Below, in pieces: positions 1 to 6,501 of a stretch of 12,906 nucleotides of DNA. Source of the stretch: Synergistetes bacterium JGI 0000079-D21 (GTDB lineage Bacteria; Synergistota; Synergistia; Synergistales; 79-D21). Location: positions 1,964 through 14,869 of the forward strand of contig AQRZ01000042.1 of the NCBI GenBank assembly GCA_000402835.1, given 5' to 3'. How positions within the stretch are numbered: the first letter of the stretch is position 1; each line of letters opens with the position of its first letter. The translations under genes and the position numbers were made by a program. Below the pieces are notes generated by a model, which saw only the letters and a list, made by a program, of their open reading frames with translations, made no database searches and was not told the origin of the DNA.

Positions 1-218
1 CCGAAAAGGAGCAGTTCGTTCCGGCTGACCGGCTGTGCGTCAAGGACGTTCGGGTTCCCGATGGCGACCCGGGTGAGAGAAGAAAAGGAAAGAGGGGCGT
101 TTTCTCCCGTTTCCAGGTGAAAGGTCTTCTGGGGCTGGGAAAAAGCCGCAGCCTGATGCACGGGCAACAGCACCAGCAGGAGGACAGCAAGGGCTGTATA
201 GAGGGGTGTTTTCGTCAT
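1..218 (-). CDS. cpaC: Tad pilus secretin CpaC/RcpA, N-terminal part (runs off left edge)
   Basis: Only the first 72 codons are present. The ATG at 218 follows a strong ribosome site (AGGGAGG) that begins right at the cpaB stop codon, 15 bp upstream. Residues 1-25 form a signal peptide: basic Lys3, a Leu/Val-rich core, then an Ala-rich cleavage region. Residues 33-72 match the N-terminal pilus-secretin domain of the family: a Phe-x-Leu-x-x-Gly strand, then VAIGNPNVLDAQPVSRNELL at 51-70. Family members form the outer-membrane ring through which the Flp pilus leaves the cell; the ring-forming secretin domain would lie beyond the edge. It is the last visible gene of the flp-tadV-tadE-tadG-cpaB-cpaC run. 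The identification is strong despite the short fragment because the 'IGNPNVLD' and 'NELL' segments are characteristic. Confidence 0.85.
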   Translation of the reverse strand, partial: MTKTPLYTALAVLLLVLLPVHQAAAFSQPQKTFHLETGENAPLSFSSLTRVAIGNPNVLDAQPVSRNELLLF

Positions 219-233
219 CGTTCAGGCCTCCCT

Positions 234-1112
234 TCATTGGGCTGGAACCGCGACGGATTCCGTCTTGCCCGGAAGCATCACCTGTACGGACCAGCTGCGG
301 TCCGGCCTGCCGCCGGATGGCCCGGAAACCGGTGAAAGAGCGGGTTTCGTCTTTGAGGGCGCCGCTTCGCCGCCCGGTTTTGGCTGTTCCTTCCACGCAC
401 CCGGCTCCGGCCCGGCGTAGACAGCCTCGGGGGTTTTTCCCGTGTCCCCGGCTGGACGGAGGGAAAGCCAAAGGTCGCCTCGCCGCTGGGCCCAGGCCAA
501 GATCGGGGCCTGTTGCGGCGTCACCTCCAGGACCACCGACTTCGCCAATTCCACGGGGGCTGGCTTTTTCCGCTCTTCCGAGGTGGAGCCGGCGTCTACT
601 CCAACGGCCAGGACCTTCAATCCGGAAAGCAGGTTGCGCGCTGGGGTGACCCCTCCCGGTCGCTTTTCGAGGATCACCACGTCCACCCGGTCGTCGGCAC
701 GGATATGCCCGGACACCAGGCTGACCTCGTCCACGGCCATGGCGATCGCCCTCATTCCGTTGGGCAAGGCCAGGGAAAGGCTTCCCTTTCCTCCCGGTTC
801 TGCCGTCACCTTGAATTTCAGGACTGGATCCCCCTTGGCAAGGCGGTAGAGGGTCCGCTTGCCCGCCAGCTGTTCGGGGGGAAGGATTTCCGCGGCGGGA
901 AAGGAATCCTTGGGCATTTTCAGGATCGTGATGTCCTCCGGAGCAAGGGTGCTGAAAGCTTCGATTTCCCTTGCAGCAGCGGGCACCGGCACCGTGCGGT
1001 TCTCTGCCGCGACCAGGCGCTGCCGGTACCCCCGGATCTGCCCGAAAACCAGGGCCGCAGCGATCAGGGCAAGAAGGATCGAAAGGGTCAGCAACAGGAT
1101 TTTCCTTCGCAT
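234..1112 (-). CDS. cpaB: Flp pilus assembly protein CpaB/RcpC
   Basis: This 292-residue protein has a membrane anchor at about residues 4-24 (after MRRK) and a periplasmic body. Residues 42-103 are an SAF-like domain (AREIEAFSTLAPEDITILKM, then a GKR-x-LYRLAKGDPV segment). Residues 110-220 are the RcpC/CpaB domain: LALPNGMRAIAMAVDEVS, a GHIRADDRVDVV strand and the LAKSVVLEVTPQQA segment. The last 70 residues are rich in Pro, Gly, Lys and Ser, probably disordered. In characterised Tad systems CpaB works with the secretin in the periplasm, consistent with its position directly before cpaC. The ATG at 1112 has a GAGGAGGG ribosome site overlapping the stop codon of the tadG-like gene (1125). Length is normal for the family. 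Confidence 0.93.
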   Translation of the reverse strand: MRRKILLLTLSILLALIAAALVFGQIRGYRQRLVAAENRTVPVPAAAREIEAFSTLAPEDITILKMPKDSFPAAEILPPEQLAGKRTLYRLAKGDPVLKFKVTAEPGGKGSLSLALPNGMRAIAMAVDEVSLVSGHIRADDRVDVVILEKRPGGVTPARNLLSGLKVLAVGVDAGSTSEERKKPAPVELAKSVVLEVTPQQAPILAWAQRRGDLWLSLRPAGDTGKTPEAVYAGPEPGAWKEQPKPGGEAAPSKTKPALSPVSGPSGGRPDRSWSVQVMLPGKTESVAVPAQ

Positions 1113-1124
1113 TCCATTCCCTCC

Positions 1125-2087
1125 TCAGGATTCCGGTACGACCAGGCGAATGCCGTAGGCCCCGAAGTCGGGGACGCTCCTGCCGCTTTTGGAGTTCGGG
1201 GTCGCCATCTTTACGAAACGTCCCAGGATGTCCACGTCGTTGCCTGTCCCCACGGCGTTTTCCAGGAAGACCCGGGCGAAGCCGATGACGTGGACCAATA
1301 CACGGCCGTTGATGTCGGCCATGGATTCGATGACGGGAATCGTGATGAGGCGGCTGCTTTCCTCGATGCCGGGCATGGACTGGTAATAGGCCCAGTCGTG
1401 GGGGTCCTGTCCCACGAGGTAGTTCACCCCTTCCCGGGTCGGACCCGCCATGTTGCCGGGTTCCGTGTAGATCCAGTCGTCGTCGGTGGGGATTTCGCTT
1501 CCGGTGCGGATCCAGCCGTCGGAGCCGTACTTGATGTTCTCCAGGTAGTCCTTCGCTCCCTGGTCGTCCGGGTCCAGGGCCACGGCGTTGAAGTTGCCGT
1601 GGTAGGACCCGCTGCCGGGGCCAGGGCCGTACTTGATCGTGTAGGTCACGCCGTAAATGAAGCCTCCCTCGGGCGGGACGATGGCAAAGGGACGCAGCCC
1701 ACGGGCCTCGGAAACGGGTGAAGCGATGGCTTCCGCGTGAGCCCGGACGGTGATCGTGTCCCTCCCGAGGAAAGCGGCGAAGAATGTCCTCAAGGCTTTT
1801 TCCCCGTCCACGTGGCAGCGGTTCGAGGCCGGGAAGCGGACAGAATAGGAAGCCTCAAGGTTCTCGTTGCCGATCTCAATGGCTTTCCCGGCGGCGGTCC
1901 CCGGATGTCCCATGGCTAGTTCCATGGCCCCGCAGAGGGCGGCGGCGTCGACGGCGCCCTGGAGGCGCTCCTTCATGAGGACCGCGTACCCGTAGTCCAC
2001 GGCCAGGGCGGCTGCTGAAAGCAGGACGCCCAGCGAGAGAGCCGTGAGGACAAGGATGCCGCCCCTTCTCCTGCGGACTTGCCCCAT
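1125..2087 (-). CDS. TadG-like Flp pilus-assembly protein
   Basis: A 320-residue protein with a basic N-terminus (QVRRRRGG), one membrane helix at about 11-31 and the conserved TadE/TadG-type continuation DYGYAVLMKERLQGAVDAAA at 31-50, which defines the pilus-assembly family. The rest is predicted extracytoplasmic. It has Gly-rich segments (GPGPGSGSYHGNF at 154-166) and an EPGNMAGPT motif at 209-217, as in short TadG-like proteins. No von Willebrand A domain (DxSxS metal site) is visible, so it is shorter than classical TadG. I chose ATG 2087 because AGGAGG sits 7 bases before it. A GTG at 2093 also exists and would overlap the tadE stop (GTGA), but its ribosome-site spacing is too short. It is probably a minor pilin or assembly factor processed by the neighbouring peptidase. 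Confidence 0.82.
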   Translation of the reverse strand: MGQVRRRRGGILVLTALSLGVLLSAAALAVDYGYAVLMKERLQGAVDAAALCGAMELAMGHPGTAAGKAIEIGNENLEASYSVRFPASNRCHVDGEKALRTFFAAFLGRDTITVRAHAEAIASPVSEARGLRPFAIVPPEGGFIYGVTYTIKYGPGPGSGSYHGNFNAVALDPDDQGAKDYLENIKYGSDGWIRTGSEIPTDDDWIYTEPGNMAGPTREGVNYLVGQDPHDWAYYQSMPGIEESSRLITIPVIESMADINGRVLVHVIGFARVFLENAVGTGNDVDILGRFVKMATPNSKSGRSVPDFGAYGIRLVVPES

Positions 2088-2089
2088 CC

Positions 2090-2482
2090 TCACCCCTCCT
2101 TCCGGAAGACGGCCACCGCCGTCGGGCTGAAGGTCCCCGAAAACGAGGGGACGAAACGGCCGAGAGGCGTGATCGTTCTCAGGGGGACCGAAACGGAAAC
2201 TCTCGTTTCCACGTAGGAAGGAAGGGGCAATTCCTCTACCTGGATCGTCGGGGTCCCCGCGAAGGAACGCAGGGAAAGGAGGTTCGAAACCGCGGCCGTC
2301 ACGGCTTCCGTGGATTCGCCGAGGGCCGCGAGGCGGGCTCCCTCTCGGGCAGAATGCTGGACGACCTGGAACTGCTGGAAAAGCGAGGCCATCTCGATGA
2401 TCCCCATGACGAGGACCAAAAGCACCGGCAGGGTCAGGGCCAGTTCCACCAGGGCGCTGCCAGGCTGCCTTCTTTCGGTCAT
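2090..2482 (-). CDS. tadE: TadE-like pseudopilin
   Basis: This 130-residue protein starts with a short basic leader, MTERRQPG, followed by SALVELALTLPVLLVLVMGI. The Gly8-Ser9 junction with Glu at position +5 of the mature protein is the prepilin-peptidase signature of TadE-type pseudopilins. A single hydrophobic helix (9-31) is followed by the family segment FQQFQVVQHSAREGARLAAL and a periplasmic beta-rich tail. The ATG at 2482 overlaps the stop codon of the prepilin peptidase gene (ATGA), indicating translational coupling; only a weak GGGTGGG ribosome site precedes it. The open frame continues far upstream, but that part lies on top of the peptidase gene in another frame and is not coding. 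Confidence 0.9.
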   Translation of the reverse strand: MTERRQPGSALVELALTLPVLLVLVMGIIEMASLFQQFQVVQHSAREGARLAALGESTEAVTAAVSNLLSLRSFAGTPTIQVEELPLPSYVETRVSVSVPLRTITPLGRFVPSFSGTFSPTAVAVFRKEG

Positions 2483-2988
2483 CGAACCCACCCGCTCCCG
2501 ATGAGGGGAAAGAAATGCGAAAGAACGAAGCCCGCGGTCATCGCAAGGGCGTAGGGGACTTTTTCCCGCTTCCGCGAAGCGGTGCTGCGGCATAGGGATT
2601 TCAAGGCCTCCCTTGGGCCGGAGGCAGCGGCCAGCCAGGCTTGTTGCCATTCCTCCCGCCGGATCGCCAGGGAGACGACCAGGACGCCCCCGGACAGGGC
2701 CGACCAGAGGATGGTATCGGCTGCAAAGGGCCAGCCCGCAGCAGCTCCGAGGGCCGCCATGAACTTGACGTCCCCTGCCCCCATGCCGCCAAGCCAATAG
2801 GGGACGAGGAGGGCCAGGAACCCGGCCGCAGCTCCCCAGGCCGCCTGCAGGACGTCTCCCCGGCTTGCATGCCAGGCGAGCGCGGCCAACAGGATCGCTC
2901 CGTTCAGGAGGTTGGGGATTTTCCTGAACCGCAAGTCCCAAAGACCCCCGAAAAGGGACGCCGGAAAAAAGATCCAGAAGGCCGCCAT
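2479..2988 (-). CDS. tadV: Prepilin peptidase TadV/CpaA (type IV leader peptidase, A24 family)
   Basis: A 169-residue, highly hydrophobic inner-membrane protease of the short A24 type, lacking the N-terminal methyltransferase domain of PilD. Both catalytic aspartates are visible: Asp18 in the WDLRFRKIPN segment and Asp73 in the GAGDVKFM motif (GxGDxK). The conserved C-terminal VPYALAMTAG segment is also present. It should cleave the leaders of the adjacent Flp pilin and TadE (and possibly the TadG-like protein). The ATG at 2988 has a GAGGTGA ribosome site. The gene follows flp after a strong hairpin (3030-3061), so it is probably expressed at lower level than the pilin, and its end overlaps tadE by 4 bp. 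Confidence 0.93.
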   Translation of the reverse strand: MAAFWIFFPASLFGGLWDLRFRKIPNLLNGAILLAALAWHASRGDVLQAAWGAAAGFLALLVPYWLGGMGAGDVKFMAALGAAAGWPFAADTILWSALSGGVLVVSLAIRREEWQQAWLAAASGPREALKSLCRSTASRKREKVPYALAMTAGFVLSHFFPLIGSGWVR

Positions 2989-3029
2989 GTTCTCACCTCA
3001 TTTGCCCGTGAACCTTCCCTGGCCTGGGC

Positions 3030-3061
3030 GAGAAAAGGGGCGGAAAACCGCCCCTTTTCTC
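3030..3061 (-). terminator. Strong hairpin between flp and tadV (attenuator or partial terminator)
   Basis: A perfect 14-bp inverted repeat with a 4-base loop: arm GAGAAAAGGGGCGG, loop AAAA on the plus strand (TTTT on the minus strand), then the exact complement. In the minus-strand transcript it lies 28 bases after the flp stop codon and ends with a CCCCUUUUCUC arm, so the U-rich part is inside the stem rather than after it. This fits a partial terminator or an mRNA 3'-end stabiliser that gives more pilin than downstream assembly proteins. The sequence is nearly symmetric and could act in either direction. Confidence 0.7.
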
Positions 3062-3088
3062 CTTCTTCAGCTTCGTTCGGGTTTTCCC

Positions 3089-3271
3089 TCAGGAGCCGCT
3101 GCTGTTGCTGCTCATCTGGTCGGAGGCATTTTGAAACACGCCCGAAATGCCTCCCCTCAAGGTCACCAGGGCGGCTACCAGGGCGACCGCGATTACGGCG
3201 ATGATCAGCCCGTATTCGACCATTCCCTGCCCCTCTTCATCCCGCGCCAAACCGATCAGCTTCTTCATCAT
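3089..3271 (-). CDS. flp: Flp/Fap-type major pilin
   Basis: A 60-residue prepilin. The leader MMKKLIGLARDEEG is cleaved after Gly14, giving a mature protein starting QGMVEYGLIIAVIAVALVAA with Glu at +5 and Tyr at +6, the G/XXXXEY hallmark of Flp pilins. One hydrophobic helix fills most of the mature 46-residue subunit, and the tail (SSNSSGS) is Ser-rich and polar. Three in-frame starts exist. GTG 3280 seems unlikely, because it falls inside the ribosome-binding region. ATG 3271 has GGAGGT about 7 bases upstream, and ATG 3268 has a second GGAGG 5 bases upstream. I chose 3271; the mature protein is the same either way. The gene has its own consensus promoter and is the first gene of the left Tad operon. 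Confidence 0.93.
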   Translation of the reverse strand: MMKKLIGLARDEEGQGMVEYGLIIAVIAVALVAALVTLRGGISGVFQNASDQMSSNSSGS

Positions 3272-3280
3272 ATCCTCCAC

Positions 3281-3697
3281 CTCCCCGATTGGTTGTGCCC
3301 CAGCGTGTTTTTCATGAAAAAATTATCCGAACCTGTCTAAAGAAGCGAAACCTTGCAAGGCTCATTATAGAAGGGCAGAATACCCTGTCAAGCCTTACAA
3401 AAAGTGGCATTAGCCTGTTTTTTAAAATATTTATGGAAACGGAAGTCTTCCATTTTGTAAAAAAAGAGAGGAACAGTCCGACCCAGGTGGCTCTTGTTGG
3501 AAGGCTCAAGCTGAGCCGGTCGAAGCCGGATTTCTTGGGAGAAAAAGGAACGATTCCTTACAAAGAACGAATAGCGGATAAGAATGAAATGGTTCGGGAG
3601 AAAGGGCAGGAAAGGATGACAACCCGTCAACCTTTTACGGGAAATTCATGAGAAAGATTTCCCCTGGTTTCTGGATTTCGAACCGGTTTTATCGATT
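3281..3697. other. 417-bp spacer between the HD-GYP gene and flp
   Basis: This AT-richer stretch holds the flp promoter and leader (3281-3391). The remainder (3392-3697) has no convincing gene. On the minus strand, downstream of the HD-GYP gene, the 6-bp stem AAGGAA/TTCCTT with a 3-base loop (3545-3559) is followed by a short T run (TTTTTC), a weak candidate terminator. A second small stem (GGCTCA/TGAGCC, 3503-3517) lies nearby. The plus-strand reading frame across 3289-3651 lacks a family match and has un-genelike composition. Confidence 0.5.
3364..3391 (-). promoter_or_regulatory. Consensus sigma-70 promoter of flp
   Basis: On the minus strand there is a perfect -35 box TTGACA (3391-3386), a 16-bp spacer and a perfect -10 box TATAAT (3369-3364). 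The upstream 60 bp are A/T-rich (TTTTTGTAAGGC, and a run of A and T around 3420-3430), resembling an UP element. The expected start is near 3357, giving an 85-90 base leader for flp. Two perfect palindromes follow: CCTTGCAAGG at 3351-3360, spanning the expected start, and TTTTTCATGAAAAA at 3308-3321. Either might be an operator. Confidence 0.8.
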
Positions 3698-5512
3698 TCA
3701 GGAACCGTTACCGTTCAGGGGTTCGATCATTTCGAGGAAGGCTTTCGCCACGGTGGGGTCGAAAAGCCGGCCGGCTCCCTCCCGGATGTAGGCAAGGGCT
3801 CGATCGGGGGTCCAGGCTCTCCGGTAGGGCTGGTCCGCCGTCAGGCTGACCCAGACGTCCACCACCGAGAAGATCCGGGCGAAGAAGGGGATTTCCTCCC
3901 CTTTCAGGCCGCGGGGATACCCTTGGCCGTCCCAGCGCTCGTGGTGGCTGTGCGGGATCGCGATGGAATCCTTCAGGAAGCCGATGGGCTGCAGCATGTG
4001 GAGGGCATAGACCGGGTGCAGGCGCATGATCCTCCACTCTTCCTCGGTCAGCGGGCCGGGTTTGGTGAGGATCGCGTCTGGGATCCCCATCTTCCCGATG
4101 TCGTGCAGGATCGCACCCCTCCGGATTGCTTGGAGGTCTTTTCCCGTCACCCCGAGTCGCCCGGCAAGACGGACGGTCAACTCGGCGATTCTTTGCGTGT
4201 GCCATTCCGGTTCCCTGCATTTCAGGTCCAGGGCCCTGGACCATCCTTCGATGGTGGAATCATAGGCGAGGTTCAGTTCAAGGTTCGCCCTTTCCAGTTC
4301 TTCCACCAGGAAACCGCGGTGCAGGGCTGAGGAAGCCTGCCTTGCGACCGTTTCGATCCTTTCTTTCCAGGTTTCAGGGTCGTCCACCCTCTTCCTGCGG
4401 TAGGCCTCGAGGACACCGAGAAGCCGGTTGGACGCCAGGAGAGGTGCCGCGCAGGCGGCTCGAAAGCCCTCGTGGTTCAGGAGGAAAGGGGCGACCCGGA
4501 TCTCTCCAGGATTGTCCAGGTCCGCCAGAAGGACGGCTTTCCTTTGAAGGGCCGCAGCGCCGGCCGGTCCCTCTCCCGGCTTGAGGGAGTGGGACCGGAT
4601 CGCGGATTCCCGGAAGCCATCCCCCTCCGCAAATTCCAGCTTCATCGTCCCTTCGTCCAGCAGGTAGACGGCAGCGGCGTCGACCTCGTCGTGGGAGCGC
4701 AGCAGGCTGACGAGGAGTTTCAGGGTGGACTTGGGGTGCCAGGTCTCGTTCAGGGCCAGGTTCATGGATTGAAGGGCTGCCAGTTCCCGGGCCTGCACCT
4801 CCAGCCGTTTCTCATAAGGGGCTGTTTTCCCGCCCGGCTTCAGGGTGGCGAGGATACGGGCACGGTCCAGGTCATCGCGGAAGACCGCGGAAAAGGTGGC
4901 TTCGGCGGGGCTTTTCGTTGCTCCGGCAAGGGAGAAACGGATCTCCCTCGATTCAGGTTCCCGTTCACCCAGGATGAGGCCTTTGAACAGGCCTGACAGC
5001 GACCGGGCTTCCTCCTGTCCGAAAAGGCTCATCAGGTCCAGTCCTTCAAGTTCTTCGCGCCGGGTTTTCATCCACCTGCAGAAGGCAGGGTTGCAGCTTT
5101 CCAGGCCGTAAATTGGGTGGAATAGGGAGATCGGCTGGTCGGCTTGCAGGAACATCTCCGGCAAGCCGACCAGCGTTTCTGCGGTCTTTTCGGCGAGCCC
5201 CCGGACGGCTTCCGCCAGCTCGGTTTGGACCGGAGCGTGAAGGAGGCGCCGAGCTCCTCTCTCCCGGGCGAGAGTCGAAAGGGCTTCGTTTGCCGGATCG
5301 ACGACGGCCAAGCGGGGGCCCGCCGGCAGGAAACGGGCCTTTACGGGCCACGGGGTCCTTAGATCCAAAAGGACGGCTTCCCACCGACCGGCCTCCGGTT
5401 TCGGAGCTTCGGTTCCCACTTCCCAAGCCTGTCCTGCAATCCCCTCTGCCTCGAGGAACCCAAGAAGCGCCTCGGCACTCAGGAGGGAGCGGGAGGCGAC
5501 CAGGACGCCCAT
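3698..5512 (-). CDS. Receiver-like/PAS/GAF/HD-GYP protein, probable c-di-GMP phosphodiesterase
   Basis: A 604-residue cytoplasmic signalling protein. Residues 1-105 look like a degenerate receiver domain (AVLLDLRTP with Asp50 at the acceptor position, but no acidic pair near the N-terminus and no clear C-terminal Lys). Residues 110-225 are PAS-like, a short coiled coil follows, and 255-400 is a GAF domain. Residues 415-595 are HD-GYP: EPEWHTQR (434-441), HDIGK (470-474), HP at 499-500, HHE (523-525) and GQGYP (529-533). The metal-binding set is largely intact, so activity against c-di-GMP is likely. One deviation: the usual DxxDAL segment reads VDVWVSL (551-557), with Val555 in place of the second Asp. 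ATG 5512 follows the aminotransferase stop by four bases and has GGTGGAG about 7 bases upstream; a TTG at 5536 is less likely. Its place beside flp suggests c-di-GMP control of Tad pili or adhesion (inference). Confidence 0.9.
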   Translation of the reverse strand: MGVLVASRSLLSAEALLGFLEAEGIAGQAWEVGTEAPKPEAGRWEAVLLDLRTPWPVKARFLPAGPRLAVVDPANEALSTLARERGARRLLHAPVQTELAEAVRGLAEKTAETLVGLPEMFLQADQPISLFHPIYGLESCNPAFCRWMKTRREELEGLDLMSLFGQEEARSLSGLFKGLILGEREPESREIRFSLAGATKSPAEATFSAVFRDDLDRARILATLKPGGKTAPYEKRLEVQARELAALQSMNLALNETWHPKSTLKLLVSLLRSHDEVDAAAVYLLDEGTMKLEFAEGDGFRESAIRSHSLKPGEGPAGAAALQRKAVLLADLDNPGEIRVAPFLLNHEGFRAACAAPLLASNRLLGVLEAYRRKRVDDPETWKERIETVARQASSALHRGFLVEELERANLELNLAYDSTIEGWSRALDLKCREPEWHTQRIAELTVRLAGRLGVTGKDLQAIRRGAILHDIGKMGIPDAILTKPGPLTEEEWRIMRLHPVYALHMLQPIGFLKDSIAIPHSHHERWDGQGYPRGLKGEEIPFFARIFSVVDVWVSLTADQPYRRAWTPDRALAYIREGAGRLFDPTVAKAFLEMIEPLNGNGS

Positions 5513-5516
5513 TCGG

Positions 5517-6341
5517 CTACTCCACCCAGCGTTCAAGGGAAGACGCCAGAAGCTGGGTCAGGTGCTGGGTTACGGGTCCCGGCCGCCCGTCCCCGATCCG
5601 GGTCGTTCCGATCCTCACCACGGGGACGATTTCCTTGACGCTCCCGGTGATGAAAAATTCGCGGGCCTGTGGCAATTCCTCCAGTGTTGGGCACCGTTCC
5701 TCGATCCGGTACCCGGCTTCCCTTGCCAACTCGAGGACGAAGGCGCGGGTGATGCCGGAGAGAACCCGTTCCAGGGGAGCGGTGACCAGCTTTCCCTCCG
5801 CGACCATGAAGGCGTTGCTCGACGTGGCTTCGGTGATCTCTCCCCCCGGGCAGTAGAGGATCTCGAAGGCTTCGGGGTGGAGTCCCCTTTCAACGAAGGC
5901 GGCCATGTAGTTGATGCTTTTCAGGAGTGGGAGCGGCCGCTCGTGCGGCAGGGGCCAGAGCGTCACTCCCGCGGACGTCGCGGATGGGTCGATCCGGTGC
6001 ATGGGCTCGAACATGACGAACCATCTCGGGGAGGGAAAGCGCCCCCCTTCGCAGCGGTCTCCCCCCGTGACGTAGATCCGGATCGAAGTCTCTTCTTCCA
6101 TTCGGTAGATCCCCTCGCGGACCACGCGCTCGATTTCCTCCCTGGTAGCCGGAAGCGCGATGCCGGCTTCCTTCAGGGAATGTTCGAGGCGGTCCAGGTG
6201 CAGGGAAAGGGCGAGCGGCCTTCTTCCCAGGGTGCGCAGGGAATCGAAGACGCCGACCCCGCGCTGGATGGCCAGGTCGCTCACGGGGATGCAGACCGAG
6301 TTCAAGGGGCAGAATTTCCCTTCAAAATAGACCACGGACAA
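5517..6341 (-). CDS. Class IV PLP-dependent aminotransferase (D-amino-acid/branched-chain type)
   Basis: A 274-residue fold-type IV enzyme. The likely PLP-binding lysine is Lys141 in LLKSINYM, and Glu171 in GGEITEATSSNAF matches the residue that contacts the PLP ring nitrogen. The N-terminal RGVGVFDSLRT segment (28-37) is the usual family motif. The family includes D-alanine and branched-chain aminotransferases and aminodeoxychorismate lyase (PabC). The KSINYM context favours an aminotransferase over PabC, but the substrate cannot be settled from sequence. The start is a TTG at 6341 with AAGAAGGGG about 6 bases before it; no ATG gives a full-length protein, and a GTG at 6335 is the alternative. 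It is transcribed with the HD-GYP gene, whose start is 4 bases beyond its TAG stop, and faces away from tupB. Confidence 0.85.
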   Translation of the reverse strand: MSVVYFEGKFCPLNSVCIPVSDLAIQRGVGVFDSLRTLGRRPLALSLHLDRLEHSLKEAGIALPATREEIERVVREGIYRMEEETSIRIYVTGGDRCEGGRFPSPRWFVMFEPMHRIDPSATSAGVTLWPLPHERPLPLLKSINYMAAFVERGLHPEAFEILYCPGGEITEATSSNAFMVAEGKLVTAPLERVLSGITRAFVLELAREAGYRIEERCPTLEELPQAREFFITGSVKEIVPVVRIGTTRIGDGRPGPVTQHLTQLLASSLERWVE

Positions 6342-6390
6342 GCGGGACCCCTTCTTTCCGGCAAGAGGATGAGGGCAGGATGCCCGCGCC

Positions 6391-6396
6391 AGTATA
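6391..6396 (-). promoter_or_regulatory. Possible -10 box for the aminotransferase/HD-GYP operon
   Basis: The minus strand reads TATACT, one mismatch from consensus, about 43 bases upstream of the TTG start after allowing for the transcription start. No good -35 box is found at 16-18 bp (the region reads near ACCGTC), so this is a weak call. A GTGAAAA half-site (6407-6413) falls in the spacer, and a small GGGCA/TGCCC stem (6373-6385) would lie in the leader. Confidence 0.35.
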
Positions 6397-6436
6397 CGGC
6401 GAAAAAGTGAAAAGACGGTGACCGGTTCGGACTGCC

Positions 6437-6465
6437 TTGCATCCCCGTCTCCCCTGTGCTAGTTT
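6437..6465 (+). promoter_or_regulatory. Candidate extended -10 promoter of tupBC
   Basis: TTGCAT (6437-6442), a 17-bp spacer, then TAGTTT (6460-6465) preceded by TGC (6457-6459), an extended -10 arrangement. The start would be near 6472, about 30 bases before the tupB GTG. The TTTTCAC at 6463-6469 overlaps the -10 and is the inverse of the GTGAAAA at 6407-6413; the pair could be operator half-sites for a metal-oxyanion regulator (speculative). Confidence 0.5.
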
Positions 6466-6501
6466 TCACAATATACGACCAAGGAAGAAGCGGGGGATTT
6501 C

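Noticed and set aside
513..1721. 402-residue plus-strand open frame across cpaB and the tadG-like gene
   Set aside because: Antisense to two well-supported Tad genes; its length is expected in GC-rich DNA and the protein has no coherent motifs.
3289..3651. 120-residue plus-strand open frame in the spacer upstream of flp
   Set aside because: It covers the flp promoter and leader on the opposite strand, lacks a ribosome site at its start, and encodes no recognisable motif; composition looks non-coding.
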